A DNA stretch of 64,000 bases from Phytophthora sp. 'mugwort' (GCA_033558025.1 JAUCEF010000012.1:1674001-1738000); one strand, 5' to 3'; counted from the stretch's first letter, positions 33,006 to 45,621 are shown. Notes: a model not told the origin generated them from the sequence alone. Made by a program: numbers and translations.

Positions 33006-35324
33006 ATGCTCACCCTGTCCCGCGCCGCACTGGGCAGCCGTGCGCTGCTGCAGCACGCGTCACCGCCCGCTCTGTCCCTCGCGCGCCGCAGCATGGCGTC
33101 CATGGGGGGTCTAGGTGGCCAGCCTCAGGCCTGGATCAACCCGCAAAACGTGCCGCAGGGCGAGAGCCTTAAGAAGTATGGACGTGACCTCACGGAGATC
33201 GCCAAGGCCGGAGATCTGGACCCCGTGATTGGCCGAGAAGACTCGATCCGCCGTGCCACGCAGATCCTGTCTCGCCGCACCAAGAACAACCCGATCCTTA
33301 TCGGAGAGCCCGGTGTGGGCAAGACGGCGGTAGCCGAGGGCCTGGCGCAGCGTATCGCGTTGGGTGAGGTTCCTGACAGCTTGAAGGACAAGAAGGTTGT
33401 GGCTCTGGACTTGGCCGCGCTTGTTGCTGGCGCTAAGTTCCGAGGCGAGTTCGAGGAGAGGCTGAAGGCGGTGCTGAAAGACGTGGATGAGAGTAACGGG
33501 AAGGTCATTCTGTTCATTGACGAGCTGCACACGCTCGTAGGAGCTGGAGGTAATGAAGGTTCCACGGACGCTGCGAATATGCTGAAGCCGGCGCTGGCTA
33601 GAGGCGCGCTGCACTGCATGGGCGCGACGACACTGGACGAGTACAGGAAGTACATTGAGAAGGACGCGGCGCTGGCGAGACGATTCCAGGCCGTGTTGAT
33701 CTCGGAGCCGAGTGTGGAAGACACGGTGACGATCTTGCGCGGATTAAAGGAGAAGTACGAGGTGCACCATGGTGTGAGGATAGCTGATAACGCCCTGGTA
33801 GCAGCTGCCACGCTCGCGAACAGGTACCTGACAGAGAGGAAGATGCCTGATAAGGCTATCGACTTGATGGACGAAGCCGCGTCGAGACTGCGTTTACAAC
33901 AAGAGAGCAAGCCTGAGCCCATCGAGAAACTGGACCGTGAGATTATCCTAAGGCGTATTGAGATTGAGGCGCTACGGAAGGAGACGGATTCGGCGTCGAA
34001 GAAGCGCATGGCTGCATTGGAGGAAGAAGTGAAGAAGGCGTCCGAGGAGCTGCGCGAGTTGATGGATGAGTGGAACGCGGAGAAGCATAAGCTCGAAGAG
34101 ATGCAACAGGCCAAACGTAAGCTAGAGGAAGCCCGTCGCGATCTCGTTGCGGCGCAGAACGTGGGCAACTATGCCCGTGCTGGCGAGCTGATGCACTCTG
34201 TTATTCCGAAGCTGGAGGCCGAAGTAGCTCATGAAGAACAAGAGGAGGAGGAGATCAAGAAGGCAGGAAAAACGAGCAGAACTTCTCTTGGAGATGCAGT
34301 AACAGCCGACCACGTGGCTGAGGTGGTAGCCCAGACAACAGGCATTCCCGCGGCGACTTTAATGCAAGGCGAGAAGCAGAGATTGCTCAAGATGGAAGAC
34401 TACATCAACCAACATGTGATCGGCCAGGAAGAAGCTGTGAAAGCTGTTAGCAACTGTGTGCGTCTCGCAAGGGCTGGCTTGCAATCACACAACCGTCCTC
34501 TTGGTGTATTCATGTTCTTGGGTCCTACAGGTGTCGGCAAGACGGAATTGACCAAGTCTCTATCGGAATTTCTATTCCAGACACCGCAAGCGCTTACTCG
34601 CATTGATATGTCTGAGTACATGGAGAAATTCAACGTGAGTCGTCTCACTGGAGCGCCTCCCGGTTACATCGGCTACGAATCAGGCGGGACACTTACTGAA
34701 GCTGTGCGTCGTCGCCCCTACCAGGTGGTGCTTTTCGATGAGTTTGAGAAGGCTCATCGTGATGTGAGCAATATTCTGCTCCAAGTGCTCGATGAAGGAC
34801 GTCTGACTGACTCGCAAGGCCATCTAGTGGACTTCCGCAACACGGTTATCATTCTCACAAGCAACTTGGGCTCAGAAATTCTTGCTGGGCTACCTGACGG
34901 TGCTCCCAGCTCTATGGCCGAAGGTGAAGTAATGAATGTGGTGCGATCCCATTACGCGCCCGAGTTCCTCAACCGTATTGATGAGCTCGTGCTGTTCAAC
35001 CGTCTAAAGCGTGAGGATATCCGTCGAATTGCAGATCTTCAGTTGCGTGGGGTGGACAAACTGCTCGAAGAGAAAGAATTGACGATGAAGGTGGACCCAG
35101 AAGCCGAAGAATGGATGGCTGATGCAGGTTACAGTCCGCTATACGGTGCGCGCCCGTTGAAGCGTCTCATTCAGCAGTATTTGCTCAACCCGATGGCTGT
35201 GAAGCTGTTGGAGGGCGCCGCTACGCCAGGCCAAGTCTTGCACGTAAAGCTGAACCCCAAGTACGAAGAAGAACTCACGAAAGATGTTAAAACAGCGAAA
35301 CCACTACTTATCACGGTTGAGTAA
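33006..35324 (+). CDS. HSP78: mitochondrial Hsp78/ClpB-type disaggregase
   Basis: A complete intron-less 772-residue ClpB family ATPase that pulls polypeptides from aggregates together with mitochondrial Hsp70. The first 30 or so residues are rich in Arg, Ser, Ala and Leu with no acidic residue, typical of a matrix targeting signal. The N-terminal substrate-binding domain of bacterial ClpB is absent, as in yeast Hsp78. AAA module 1: Walker A GEPGVGKT (about residue 99), [14 protein letters not shown] pore-loop region, Walker B VILFIDE (about 167). A charged coiled-coil middle domain spans about 305-420. AAA module 2: Walker A GPTGVGKT (about 509), GYIGYESGG pore loop, Walker [12 protein letters not shown] (about 575), and the sensor-2 motif [10 protein letters not shown] (about 713). 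All key residues are present. Preceded by a strong initiator match and convergent with the FYVE-SYLF gene 238 bp away. Confidence 0.96.
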   Translation: MLTLSRAALGSRALLQHASPPALSLARRSMASMGGLGGQPQAWINPQNVPQGESLKKYGRDLTEIAKAGDLDPVIGREDSIRRATQILSRRTKNNPILIGEPGVGKTAVAEGLAQRIALGEVPDSLKDKKVVALDLAALVAGAKFRGEFEERLKAVLKDVDESNGKVILFIDELHTLVGAGGNEGSTDAANMLKPALARGALHCMGATTLDEYRKYIEKDAALARRFQAVLISEPSVEDTVTILRGLKEKYEVHHGVRIADNALVAAATLANRYLTERKMPDKAIDLMDEAASRLRLQQESKPEPIEKLDREIILRRIEIEALRKETDSASKKRMAALEEEVKKASEELRELMDEWNAEKHKLEEMQQAKRKLEEARRDLVAAQNVGNYARAGELMHSVIPKLEAEVAHEEQEEEEIKKAGKTSRTSLGDAVTADHVAEVVAQTTGIPAATLMQGEKQRLLKMEDYINQHVIGQEEAVKAVSNCVRLARAGLQSHNRPLGVFMFLGPTGVGKTELTKSLSEFLFQTPQALTRIDMSEYMEKFNVSRLTGAPPGYIGYESGGTLTEAVRRRPYQVVLFDEFEKAHRDVSNILLQVLDEGRLTDSQGHLVDFRNTVIILTSNLGSEILAGLPDGAPSSMAEGEVMNVVRSHYAPEFLNRIDELVLFNRLKREDIRRIADLQLRGVDKLLEEKELTMKVDPEAEEWMADAGYSPLYGARPLKRLIQQYLLNPMAVKLLEGAATPGQVLHVKLNPKYEEELTKDVKTAKPLLITVE

Positions 35325-35496
35325 ACCAGAAAGCTGTCCAGGTCGGGTTCTGAATAGTAGGGAAAATTAAGATGATTTTTTGTTTTGTAAGGGGAACTAA
35401 CAAGGTTTCAACCTATTGAAAAATTTGCTACTGTTTTGTTACTATAGTCCGCCTGTGCGAACGCCAAAAGTAGGGAATTTCGCTTCGTCCAGATGG

Positions 35497-35502
35497 AATA
35501 AA
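35497..35502 (+). terminator. AATAAA polyadenylation-like signal for Hsp78
   Basis: AATAAA lies 172 bp after the Hsp78 stop and 60 bp before the end of the convergent gene. The position is plausible, but oomycete poly(A) signals are loose. Confidence 0.4.
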
Positions 35503-35562
35503 TGAATATGTTGTCCGGTTAGAAAAATCTGCTACGTCCTACTACGATATTCCTGCAGATTC

Positions 35563-37544
35563 TTAGTGCGCGTGGCTACACGTTTTGCACTTTTTGTTCC
35601 ACACTTGAGTTGTATGAGCCTGGAACATTGGACAATTGCAGAGTCGGCACGGCCCCATCACAGACGAGCGTCGTTGTTGTTCCTCCTTGTGGTCCTCAAT
35701 GCCTCGCATGGCGTTGTCGATTGCTTCATACAGTGGACGCGCAGCAGCAGGCTGTTCCACAAAACCACTAAGCAGCTCGCTAGCCTGCAAGTCACGACCG
35801 TAAAATTTACGGTTCAGGTCGGAGCGCGTAGCCACTATAGCTCCTTGGAGCGAAACACCGGCAAACAGTCCCTTACTCTGCGAATAACTGTAATTGGCGT
35901 TCAAACCGCTCGTGCTGGCTGCAGCGGCTGCCTGCGCTGATCGTCCATACGGACCCACTGCAACATCCAGTCCAGCCCCAAGGTTCACCTGAGGTTTGTG
36001 AAATACTTTCACAGCTCCTTCTGATCCGAGAATAATCATTACTTCCACCAATTCACCGCCAAGTTCAAATCCACCGCTTAGTCCAAAGGTCCCAATAGCT
36101 GACGGAGCCGACCATGAGCCATCAGGCAACTTGGCGACCACGAGACCAGTACCGATCTTGCCCGAGACAAGAAAACCGGCTTTAATAACAGTCATTATTG
36201 CTAATCCATGCGCTTTTTGTAGGAACGCGACAGGGATCGAGCGGTCTGCCGATGCCCCCCAATCATTGCGGAAAAAGTTGCCAATAATGTCTGCAGCGTT
36301 GCAGCATTCCTTGTTAAGCGAGTTGGTAAACGGAACGTGGAAACGGCCCCGCGCCTCGTGGATATTGTCAGTATGTGACTGAGCATACGAGGCCACCAAC
36401 TCATCCTGAAGAGGGTGAAGTCCCGGGGCACACTGGATGCACACGCGCTGTGGGACTGATGGATCATAATTTTTAGCGCCTTCAATCTCTTTCCCAGGCG
36501 GCACCAGAAGTCGAACAGGAGAGCACGAACTGCAGATGAACAGGCCACAAGTCCGGCTACAGCATCAACAAGAAAACACAATAACAGCTTATCCGTCAGC
36601 AAAACAAAGAAAGTGTAAATCATATCACACTCCCCGTCTTACCATTGATGTCGTCGCTTGGTGACATCAAAGCGTACATTGCACACGTCGCAGTTCGGAT
36701 GATCCGCGTAGCGGTTGTTCAAGATGCCCTTGCTCTGTGCACCATTGTTGGTACTGCTCATCGTCGAATCACTGCGGAACGAGTCGGCCATGCTCGGGTT
36801 CCGGTTAGCAAAGGCCGACGGCCTGCCGTCGCTGCTGCCGCTGTTCCCAGAGCTGAACACCGTTCTTTGCTGCGCGTTGTAGTTTACGAGATCCTTGCGT
36901 CGGTCGTCGTCGGGTACCAGTCTCGCGAGCGTCGGCACGAAGTTTCGGGCTCCTTCCGCGCCCAGCTCTGCTACGAGCGACGCGTAGAACGCCTGCACGT
37001 CAATCTCCTTGAGCCCGTATCGGCGGCAGTTTTGCTTAAAATCCTTGACCCCTCGTTCGTTGTTGCCCCCTTTCGATGCTCGGATGGTTCTTACGCACTT
37101 GTCGTAGTACTGCTGAGCCTCGGGCCCCGTAGCGGCAGGTGGCACAGGCTCTGAGGCTACTGGGATGGCTGCGGGGGGTGAATTGCTGCCGTTGAAGCTA
37201 TTACGGAAGGCGCTGGGCATTGATTTGCGTACGTAGGGCTGGGCCTGGTAGGAAGGAGGAGGGGGAGGCGGCGGTGGCTGCGACTGGGAACCGTTGGCGC
37301 TAGCATTGAGTGGGTTGTGCTGGTACGAGGAGCCCCCGTAGGGCGAGTGCTCGCTGCGGAAGGCAGAGGCGACGGCCGTAGCAGCCCCTTGGTACGCGGC
37401 CACGGGCATGGCAGGGCGAGCGCCTGAGCTGGAGATGAAGGACGATGCCAGCGAGCCGTCGTCGTCGGTGAAGCGCGTGCCGCACTCGGCGCAGAACTTG
37501 CCGCCTGTGCTCTGTGAACCGCACTCAGCGCAGAACTTGGCCAT
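35563..37544 (-). CDS. zinc-ribbon / FYVE / SYLF (Ysc84-like) membrane-binding protein, one intron
   Basis: Two minus-strand exons, 37544-36643 and 36556-35563, join across an 86-bp intron (36557-36642; GTAAG donor, TGTAG acceptor) to give 631 residues. The splice restores the cysteine of the FYVE signature, and the exon lengths keep the frame. Order: a double zinc ribbon (CAEC...FCAECG, residues 4-24). A helical unit at about 142-220 (VKDFKQNCRRYGLKEIDVQAF, ARLVPDDDRR) like that of ZNF598-type proteins. A FYVE finger at about 283-350 (CDVCNVRF, KRRHQ, RVCIQC), which binds PI3P on endosomes. A SYLF/Ysc84 domain at about 400-590 (FLQKAHGLAIMTVIKAGF, GELVEVMIIL), which binds phosphoinositides and links to actin. 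A C-terminal Cys cluster CRLCNC...KKCKTC ends the protein. Likely role: endocytic trafficking. The proline-rich stretch near residue 90 may bind SH3 partners. Confidence 0.9.
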
Positions 37545-38955
37545 TTATGCGGATGACTATGTGGTCTCCTGGTGCTTTTTGATAAGTGATGATGCAAGCA
37601 CCTTGTCACAAATGGGTAATGGAAATGGGTACTTTGTCGAAATGAAACAGTGGCGTAATCCTTGTCGCAGTGACAGGCAGTATTTTACAGGCATAACTAA
37701 AAGCGGAATTAAACAAAGTGTGGAGGATTGCGGTGTTTTAGAGACGCTTTAGCTACGATTTGATCTCTCTGATTTGGGTTATGTCCATTTGCACAAATCG
37801 CCAATCACGTGGGTTCAATTTTGTAGGTGTCGAAGTATCCAAAACGGAGGCAGTGGATTTTTTACCGCACTTTCGGAGTTGTACATGTACAGTACCTCAT
37901 CATCGTGTTCTGCGGAGCATTGAATACGTTAAGCTTAGAGAACCCCCTGCGCCGGTTCGCTAAACACATGAATGGCGCGTCAAGCCGGCGGCTTCGTGTT
38001 TAAAGCTGACCGTTGAGTCTTCGATTTGAACGTAACAACATGGCAATTTGATACCTAATCAGTGGTACACTGTACTGCAGTTTTGCATTATCACTTTGAC
38101 CCAAGTTACCATTCATCTTGTCAATGACACTGCAATTTTGCGAAATCTCGTCCGTGTCAAAGGACATTTAGTTCCGTTGCCCAGGCAAACTTGTGACTAT
38201 CAGTCTTCTGCGTCCGCAAGAACTTATCTACTATGGGAAATACATTGTACCAAGATCTATGTAACGCTTTTATCAATACGCATTCGTGATGAAATTGTAT
38301 GTGACCTCGAACACTCAAAGCTTTTGTTCGTCAAACCTTCCCCGTATCCGAATTTCCGGAACCTACTGCAACCGGCAGATCTTTCATCACACCAGTCACC
38401 AGTGATCGACGATGTTTTCCTAACTGGATTGATTTGGTATGCATGTAACCAGCATATTCGCGAGCGTCTTACCTTAACCCCTTGGTTCCCGGAAAAGTGT
38501 ATCGAAAACACGTTTGCAAATGCCGTACGTAGCCGTGTTACTGTACTTGGTATCCGTATGTGGTACATGTACGTTTGCGGGTAGGTGTATAAGTTTTCGG
38601 GAAGTTCACGAGAAATGTCGTAAGTTCTACTCCGTTCTAGTCGAGTGTGTGCTGCATGTCGTAATTTACCATCAATTACATGGAGCGGTGGCAAGAATGA
38701 ATTAAGGCCGAGGAGAAACGATGCAAAGAGCGGCATTGCATTTCCCGTCAGACGCAAGAGGTGGAACAAAAGGTACATTAGTTCAAGAAAGCATGCTGTA
38801 CAATCGAATCATATCTACTCCTCATCATATGTCATACACGCAATATTCACTCGTGTTCAGTGTCATTCTCGTCATCGCCATCTTCTTCACCGTGGCGAAG
38901 CTGCAGTTCTCGACATGTCTTCTTTCTTCCGTTTGCCAGCTTGCTGACCCGGGCG
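37545..38955. other. unassigned stretch with a 178-codon open frame
   Basis: Holds the upstream region of the FYVE-SYLF gene. A plus frame at 38048-38584 (178 codons) is open and contains IRDEIVCDLEHSKLLFVKP and VFLTGLIWYACNQHIRERL. It may be a worn transposon ORF of the Ulp1-protease type, but the likeness is weak and no catalytic His/Asp/Cys set can be assigned. A minus frame overlaps it. Confidence 0.25.
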
Positions 38956-40060
38956 TCAAAAGACGAATATCTTCCCTAATTTAGCAGGAATTGCTTGGAC
39001 GTTATCAAAATCGTCGTCGTAGATCTCTAAGCAGGTATTCGCAATGCCCTGGTACTGACAGCGGATTTTGTTGAAGATCCAGCACTTGGCGTCATCAATC
39101 GAGCAGCACTCGCAGAAGAAGGTCGTCGTGAACGACGACTTCTTGCTATCCGTTCGTAAGAGGGCGCAGACCTTGCAGGATCGCTGTCGTTGCTTCTGGA
39201 CGCCGCTAACGGTCTCCCAGTCTTCGGACTCCAACGCGTGCGTAAGGCGGAGTTGGACGCGCTTCCGCTTTTGACTGTTAGGTGGACGAGCCACTACCAC
39301 ACCAGCAAAGCCTTCAGCTTTGTAGCTGATTCTGTAGTATACCTTACCAATATCCCTCCTTCATCACCACCGTCTCTGCGATCTTCGCCGACTCCTTTTT
39401 GCGAAATGTAGGCATTTACCAGCGCCAGGTCGGCAAAGCCCAAGAACAAACCTTGTAGTACTTCTTGAACCTGGCGGAAGTTTGTAGCGAGTACTTTTGT
39501 AGGTGGCGTTGGTCGTGTACGTCAACTCGCCCATCCGGCGTTGATAGTCGTTCACAGCTGCTGGACGTGGAAGTGTAGTTGCACCAACTCCCTCAACATT
39601 CTTGCCAATCGTCGACTCTGTCATCGCAGATCCCGTGCTCAAGTAGTGATGCAGTTCGCGGTCGCGCCAGTGGAAAGCAGGCATATTGGGACGACGATGG
39701 GGCGAGAGAACGTGAAACTGCTGCGGAGGGTACTCGCTGAGCGCGTCTTGCGCTTCTCCTTGATATTTTCGTCATAGCCAAGCCGGTCGGTCATAATGGT
39801 CCCGATCGCGTACACATTCATACTCATTAGCTCACTTACAAGCAGAACAGGCTAATAGAAGCGGTCAATGCCGACCGCATGCCACGGGTGACGCGTATTG
39901 GTGCCCAACACGGTCTTCAAGTTACGAATGACGGCTGCAGTGCCAGTCTTGCAGTCAAATGAGCTGTCGCCATGACCGCCATCTTTGCGCGTACCCGCGT
40001 AGATTTTGAATATAGTAACAACGACATATCACGTTACGCTTAGGCGTTGAATGAAGCACG
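38956..40060 (-). pseudogene. piggyBac-like transposase fragment 1
   Basis: Read on the minus strand, fragments follow piggyBac order. IYAGTRKDGGHGD near 40000 is followed by RHPWHAVGIDRFY near 39885 and GTIMTDRLGYDENIKEKRK near 39780. Next are FHWRDRELHHYLSTGSAM near 39650, VNDYQRRMG near 39540 and LALVNAYI near 39410. The C-terminal cysteine-rich finger is SCKVCALL..FFCECCS near 39060-39190. One base is missing within the third-aspartate motif near 39535, which changes frame. The N-terminal half is absent upstream of 40060. DDE/DDD enzymes of this family cut TTAA targets. This copy is dead. Confidence 0.75.
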
Positions 40061-40063
40061 CCT
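40037..40063 (+). repeat. 27-bp shared word, copy 1
   Basis: CGCTTAGGCGTTGAATGAAG followed by CACGCCT matches 44450-44476 with one mismatch. It lies at the upstream edge of piggyBac fragment 1. It may mark a shared repeat or insertion border. Confidence 0.6.
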
Positions 40064-43000
40064 TAGTCTCCTTATGCCACTGTTAAAGCTTCAACAGTAA
40101 GCTGTCTAAAATGAAGGTACCCGCAACGAACAAGCCAGAGATGCGCTCGTATGACGATACTTCATTCGACCTCAGCGGCCAGATCATTTGGTACTGTCGT
40201 TCACTTACCAGAGGCGTGGCCGGACATTTCAAGCAAGCTCATCTATTGCAACAGTGGCAGCACGCCCATTTCAAGGCAATAAGTTTGAGGCGTCGGTAGT
40301 AAAAGCATTGTCTACAAGAGAAGTGATAACTTTTCTTGCTGACGACTTATATGGCGAAGGAAAAAAGTCGGCGACAGAAGTTGTCTCCTTGTCCAAGTCT
40401 ACAAAAGTCGAACTAAAGACTTTTATTAAGCGACCTTCAAAAAAGCATATACGCACTATGCTCCTGGAGAGAGTTTCCTGGGTATCCTTTTTGACAAGCA
40501 TTTTTCGCAACACCATGAAGTACTTTGCTCCTGCTTCGTACGTGCGCGATGCTAGTGCATCTACTACAGACGCTGTCGCTCAATGAACGTCACCAGCTAC
40601 ACAACTGGAGAGAGACGAAAATTCAGAAGGGAACCAGACCCCCCCCCCCGCCGCCGCCGCAAACGCCAACTGCGTTCACGTGACAGTGTCTCCTTCCTCA
40701 AGGTGATATCTGGGCCTTCAAATTGGGGTAGAAGGTCGGATCGAACGGTTGTTTTCTCATCGGGAGGCTCTCGTAGCGATCTCCAGTCCATAGTACCAAA
40801 CACATCTTCAACCACAATGAACAGTAAGTAGACGACAAGAATTCCCTCGTCTTCATCGTATTCGTAAAAAACCTGGCACTGATTGAAGGTGTATACATCT
40901 GACACAGCGGCATCCACGTCCATGTCCAACAACACCAACGTTCTTCGCGACCCCGCGGCACTCACCATGTCGACGTCGATGTCCATAGCGTCGTTATCTG
41001 CACCACAAATTCGTGCCTCGTTAAACTCTCTCATCTTGAAAAGCACTTTAACTTTGATTCCCCTTCTAAACGTCGTCTCCCCCTCCAGAAAAATATGTGT
41101 CAGACCTACTTTTTAGCCGACTTTTAAGTCGACAAAATGGCCACCAACTGTTTTAAAATGCCCCAGCTATGCAGTAAGTCTGTGCGAAAAAGTAATCGCT
41201 TTTTTTGGACAACGCTATAACTTCAGTGTTGTCGAAAACGATGAAGTCGATTCTGCAATAGTGGCGTCATTCAACTTTGATGCCCCGGCAAACGACGTAT
41301 GTGTGAAGGGCGTTTCTGGAGTTATCGACGCTAGTGCAGCTAATCTAATTGGATGATACATGTATCACTACACGTGAAAGGGCTCGGTCAACGGCAGTGC
41401 GAGCTTTGTGGGTTCTTCTTGGCAAATTAGCTGTTCCATCCGTTGGGTCGACCTTGTCCACATTCAGTTATTCACTCCATCGATTAAAAGCGGGTATTCC
41501 CTTGCCAATATAACAAGTCTAGTTTTGCTTGCCTGTCGGCGAATCGTACAGCTCGCGCTTATGTTGCGTTTGTCTACTGGGTTCGTGAAGCCTTGTGCAA
41601 ACCAACTCAACCTTAACAATCGTTGGCTCGGTCTACCGCGCCAGAACGTCCACGTCGTGTCCGCTCCTAATTATATTATCACACTTAACAGTTGCTCTGC
41701 CATCACAGAGACTTGTTGCTCTGCTGTCGCAGATACTCCACATCCAACCTCCTTCCGTACGTCCACACTCCGACCGAAACAGTCGACATTACGCAGCGGC
41801 ACCCTCGTAAAACCTCAGCTTACGTCAACTCTCCAAGTCACTTGGGATTACGCCTCAGGCGCCAATCCTTCATGTACGCAGCCCCACAGCAGGCTTGAGA
41901 GCCTCAATGCCCCCTCGCTGATGGCATCCCCACGTCGATGTACTCCACTCCACGCTGAAGGCCGTCCTGCCGACTGTATGCTCTCTCTCTCTCTCTGGTG
42001 TGACTCGTCTCAATCTGTATAACTTCTCGAACCCGTACGGTCCTTACTCGAACCATACGACTCGTGCTTGGTCCAACTCGTACTTCGTCCATCTTCCTTC
42101 AACTTGCATGCTCACGCGCTCCGATACCGACAGCTGTGTAGACTCCCCACCTTCAAAGTGTCCCAAGACCGGCAAATTCTGTAGTGCTTCGTCCCCGAAA
42201 TATGCTGCAGCGTTTTCGTCCCTGTCCCTTTCAGAGCCGTCTACGGCTCCACTACTACCGCTGCGACCTCTCCCTCAAAGATCGAAACTCTGTGGCTCTC
42301 TGGACTCCTGGCAACTTGGATACGGCGACCATTCGCTGTCACTGGATTCTGGCCGCTTTGCAGTTCTCAAGATATCTGGTAATGCGTGCTTCCTACTCGT
42401 AAATCGTCTCCTCTTTGTTGACTATACTCAACAGCACTTCGTCGATATCCTCGTTGTCATCTGTTTTTTGTTCACCTGCCTGTGCTAACAACCTGTTACA
42501 CCAGTTACTACCTGTGCAATCCTTTAACAAATTCGGAAAGCGATCCTGTACTTCGCGTCGAGCGACACTATCCATTAACACAGTTTGCCAATGTCCACAA
42601 CCGAGAACCGGATTACATTATGTTATCTGCGTCAGAAATTTGATCATCGGGTAGGGGACATTGGAGAGGAATAGCTCCATACGGTATAATGGGCAACCAT
42701 GAACGTTTAAGGCAAAGAGAGATAATATATCGCGACATGGTAGCAATTGCGCTTTTTAAATTGAGACATACTTGGAGAGTTGTTTCCGTATTTACCTATT
42801 AATTTACAAATCGTCTAATCTTATTAGTAAATACCAGTTCATTTGAAAGCTAAGTACTTATCACATATGTTTGCTCGGTTTCGGGATTCGCCGGCGTTTT
42901 CGAAAACAGACAGTGCGCCTGTTGTTATTGTGTAGTTGATGGCAGCGCTAGTTTTGTATGTTCTTCGGCTAAACTACAAACAAGCTGGGTGACAATTCTA

Positions 43001-44449
43001 GTAGGCAGCTTCATTCTTCATCATTTTCATGTTTGACCGAATCCCAACCCGTTACGATTTGTGGTTGAAGTTATCTTCAGCTGCATGATGAAGATTCAAC
43101 AGTGACTCAATGCATTCGCACATACGCATGTATCTTGTCAGGGCGTCCTTGCAGCGCGCCAAGTTGCCTCGTGGCGATTACCTGTAGTTTGTCGAGGTGT
43201 TGGATATGTCCACAGAAATAGGTACAACATCGTTACTTGCAGGATAACCAATTCGTCGTCAGGTGCTTTACAAATGCAAGCTTGCCAGCGCATAACGCGT
43301 TCAACGCTGAAAATAGTGATCGAACGCTTTTGCTCCTAAGCGCATTTTGTTTTGAAACTTGAGGATGTTCTACCTTTTGTGTCCATTGTACACGGACGGC
43401 TGGGTTAGGTACTTTCGCTTGTCACACACTTGCGAGGTTAATGACGACATATTCCTTACACGGTCCCGTCGATAAAGCACCATATATTTGGTGTAAGGTG
43501 CTCCAGCAACGAAAATCGCATGCAAAGATATCCAACTTGCTACTTAGTAGTTCTACAATGAATTTTCAGTCGTCCACGGAAGCGACAGTCAATTAGATCT
43601 AACAAGTCTAGTGATATGTTTGATATTCCACTTCGACTACGTTGAAACAAATCTTGATCTGCGTGACTGCTATCGCTAGTATCGCGGTTGCCAAGTAATC
43701 ATAGGCTAGCGGATCTTAGCTGATACCTGTCTTCACTCCCAGTGGGTCCAATCGAGCTCCATTCACCCAACTGTTGCTATTGTTGGCGCATGCAACTTAC
43801 GCATCTGTTTGCAAACGCTAACGAGAACCAAATTTGGGAAGTAATTGAAATAAGAAATTGCGCCCACGGTGGCACACGCTTTCCGGAATTTAATAGCAAT
43901 ATCACTAGATTTACTTCGCTTCAGCGCTGGCTCGCCGAGTGCCGTTGCTAGTACTGCGACCATCAGCATTACCATCTTGAGCATTTGCACGTCGCAGACA
44001 AACCTGTGTTAGGTGTCTCAAATCTATGCTTCCATAGCATTTTCTGTACTCGTTGAGCCACGACTTTTTTTCTCATACGTTTTGTAGTCCATTGCATCGT
44101 CCAAGCTCTATTATGGAGGTGTGATCATGCCGGCTAGGTAGGACACATGGCGCTCTCCATCTTTAAGTAGTTCGTTTCTATTTGCTACGATGACCGCCGC
44201 CAAACAGTGCTTGTGTGTCCTTAAAGAAATCGTTAATTAACTCGTCCAGTTCTGGCGTTTTGTGACGATTGTGAGCTGCCATTTGCGTCCAATATTTTCT
44301 TGAGGCTATTCCGTTCCAAGTGAGAGCTGACGAAATGTTCGTATCCGGCGCCTTGGTCAATGGAGTAATTGGTTACATAGTTTTGTCCGCCTCCGTTACG
44401 TTTCGTTCGGGTGGATATATAGGAACTCATAATTCCTTCTCCATTTCTG
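40064..44449. other. 4.4-kb stretch without a supported gene
   Basis: Several open frames occur (40188-40586 plus; 40597-41046 minus; 41408-42022 and 42000-42488 plus) but none shows a known domain. A poly-C plus GCC tract lies at 40641-40659 and a CT microsatellite at about 41981-41996. The 40.6-41.0 kb minus frame is acidic with MDWRSLREPPDEK and could be an N-terminal remnant of a piggyBac-like protein. The remainder is AT-rich. Confidence 0.3.
43763..43990 (-). CDS. short ORF with signal-peptide-like N-terminus
   Basis: A 75-codon minus-strand frame from the ATG at 43990 starts MQMLKMVMLMVAVLATALGE, a good signal peptide with a plausible cleavage after ALG. The remaining 55 residues hold two cysteines and no RXLR or other effector motif. 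It could be a small secreted protein, a truncated one, or chance. No homologue is recognised. Confidence 0.3.
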   Translation of the reverse strand: MQMLKMVMLMVAVLATALGEPALKRSKSSDIAIKFRKACATVGAISYFNYFPNLVLVSVCKQMRKLHAPTIATVG

Positions 44450-44476
44450 CGCTTAGGCGTTGAAAGAAGCACGCCT
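44450..44476 (+). repeat. 27-bp shared word, copy 2
   Basis: Matches 40037-40063 with a single difference and lies at the proposed 5' end of the LINE. Confidence 0.6.
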
Positions 44477-44499
44477 GAATCTGGAACACAGACGTCACG

Positions 44500-45470
44500 A
44501 TAAACCGAAAGATATCGCTCTTCTTCAAGAAGTTAAACAAGTATCGTACGACAGGAACGTACACGCCGACCATATCAACTTCTGGACGCGAGAACTTGCA
44601 GCTAAATGGAGCCGAGCCGCCCGCGCTTTACTCTTCTGCAATCGGACCTTTCCTCTCATCAATTAACATCCAGGGGATACGAATCTCCAAACTACGGGAC
44701 AAGCAGATCCAGACACCATTTGGAAACGTCAAATTGGAGCAGACGGGTGAAAAATGAGCACCGAAGTGAACCTCTACCATGAACGGCTACTTAATGTATC
44801 CCGGTATATGGACGAAGCTGCCATAGATGCATACATTCGGCAGATTTCGATGGAATCTAGGAACCGTCGAATGGGAGCCCAACGATGCAAACAGATACGT
44901 GGGATAGTTTCTTCCGTTGGCCAGGTGCCCTAGTTTCCTGTCAGGACGACGATTCATTAATTGGCACGGAGTAAAACTTCTGGTGCATCACGTCAGCTTT
45001 AAAGGTTTCTATCGCTGCTTGCAATGCGGGCAACTGGGTACAACCACAACAGATGTAACATGTCCGACGACCAGTGGAAGCAGGCACCGATTTGTATTAC
45101 AGTCACGGCAAACGACATTGCCGCCTGAAGCATAGAGACTCTACCATTACTAGTCTGGGTGAGCTAGACAAACTATGGCAAGAGGAGGAAACGCATGACT
45201 CCACCGTTATCGTTCCTTCGCCGACAGGCAATGACAATGAAGCTCACGCCATGATGGTGTCAGGGTCCAGTGACAGTCTGAGCAGCCCGGATGGTGAGTG
45301 ACAAAAAGCAATGGAAAAATGGTGCAGCAAAGTCGGAGATATACAACTGTCCCGAAGACGCCGATCAGCAAAGAGCTCCAGCGCGACATCCCCCACAAAT
45401 ATGCTTCGTCTGAGATTGCCAGGGAAAGCGGCTCTCGGAACCACTGAGAACCAGTTTTAGGCTTTAGACA
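44500..45470 (+). pseudogene. LINE ORF1-like region with CCHC-type knuckle
   Basis: Broken frames contain VKLLVHHVSFKGFYRCLQCG near 44965-45025, the start of a CCHC RNA-binding knuckle. The part before it holds LNIQG-like strands typical of L1 ORF1 or PRE_C2HC proteins. Frames change several times. Confidence 0.5.
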
Positions 45471-45621
45471 TCAGCTCGACCGAGCCGCAAGAAACCTCCC
45501 AGGTGGCCAAGTCGATCGCAGAGGAAAACCGCGGCAAATTGGGCATCAAATCTAAACAAATGGAGACGTTGAAGACGTTGACCATGACGCAAGTCAAAGA
45601 GAACGGGCTCCATTTTTAGCA

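Noticed and set aside
33111..34168. Long minus-strand open frames opposite Hsp78
   Set aside because: Mirror frames of a strongly biased coding gene; Ser/Arg-rich without any domain.
36645..37154. 169-codon plus-strand frame opposite the FYVE-SYLF gene
   Set aside because: Antisense shadow of exon 1.
38048..38584. Possible Ulp1-type protease
   Set aside because: Only a vague WL..., H... resemblance; catalytic residues cannot be assigned, so kept as an unassigned open frame.
44233..44430. Minus-strand 65-codon frame from ATG at 44430 beginning MSSYISTRTKRNG
   Set aside because: No signal peptide, no domain, and a second overlapping minus frame is equally open; not enough to call.
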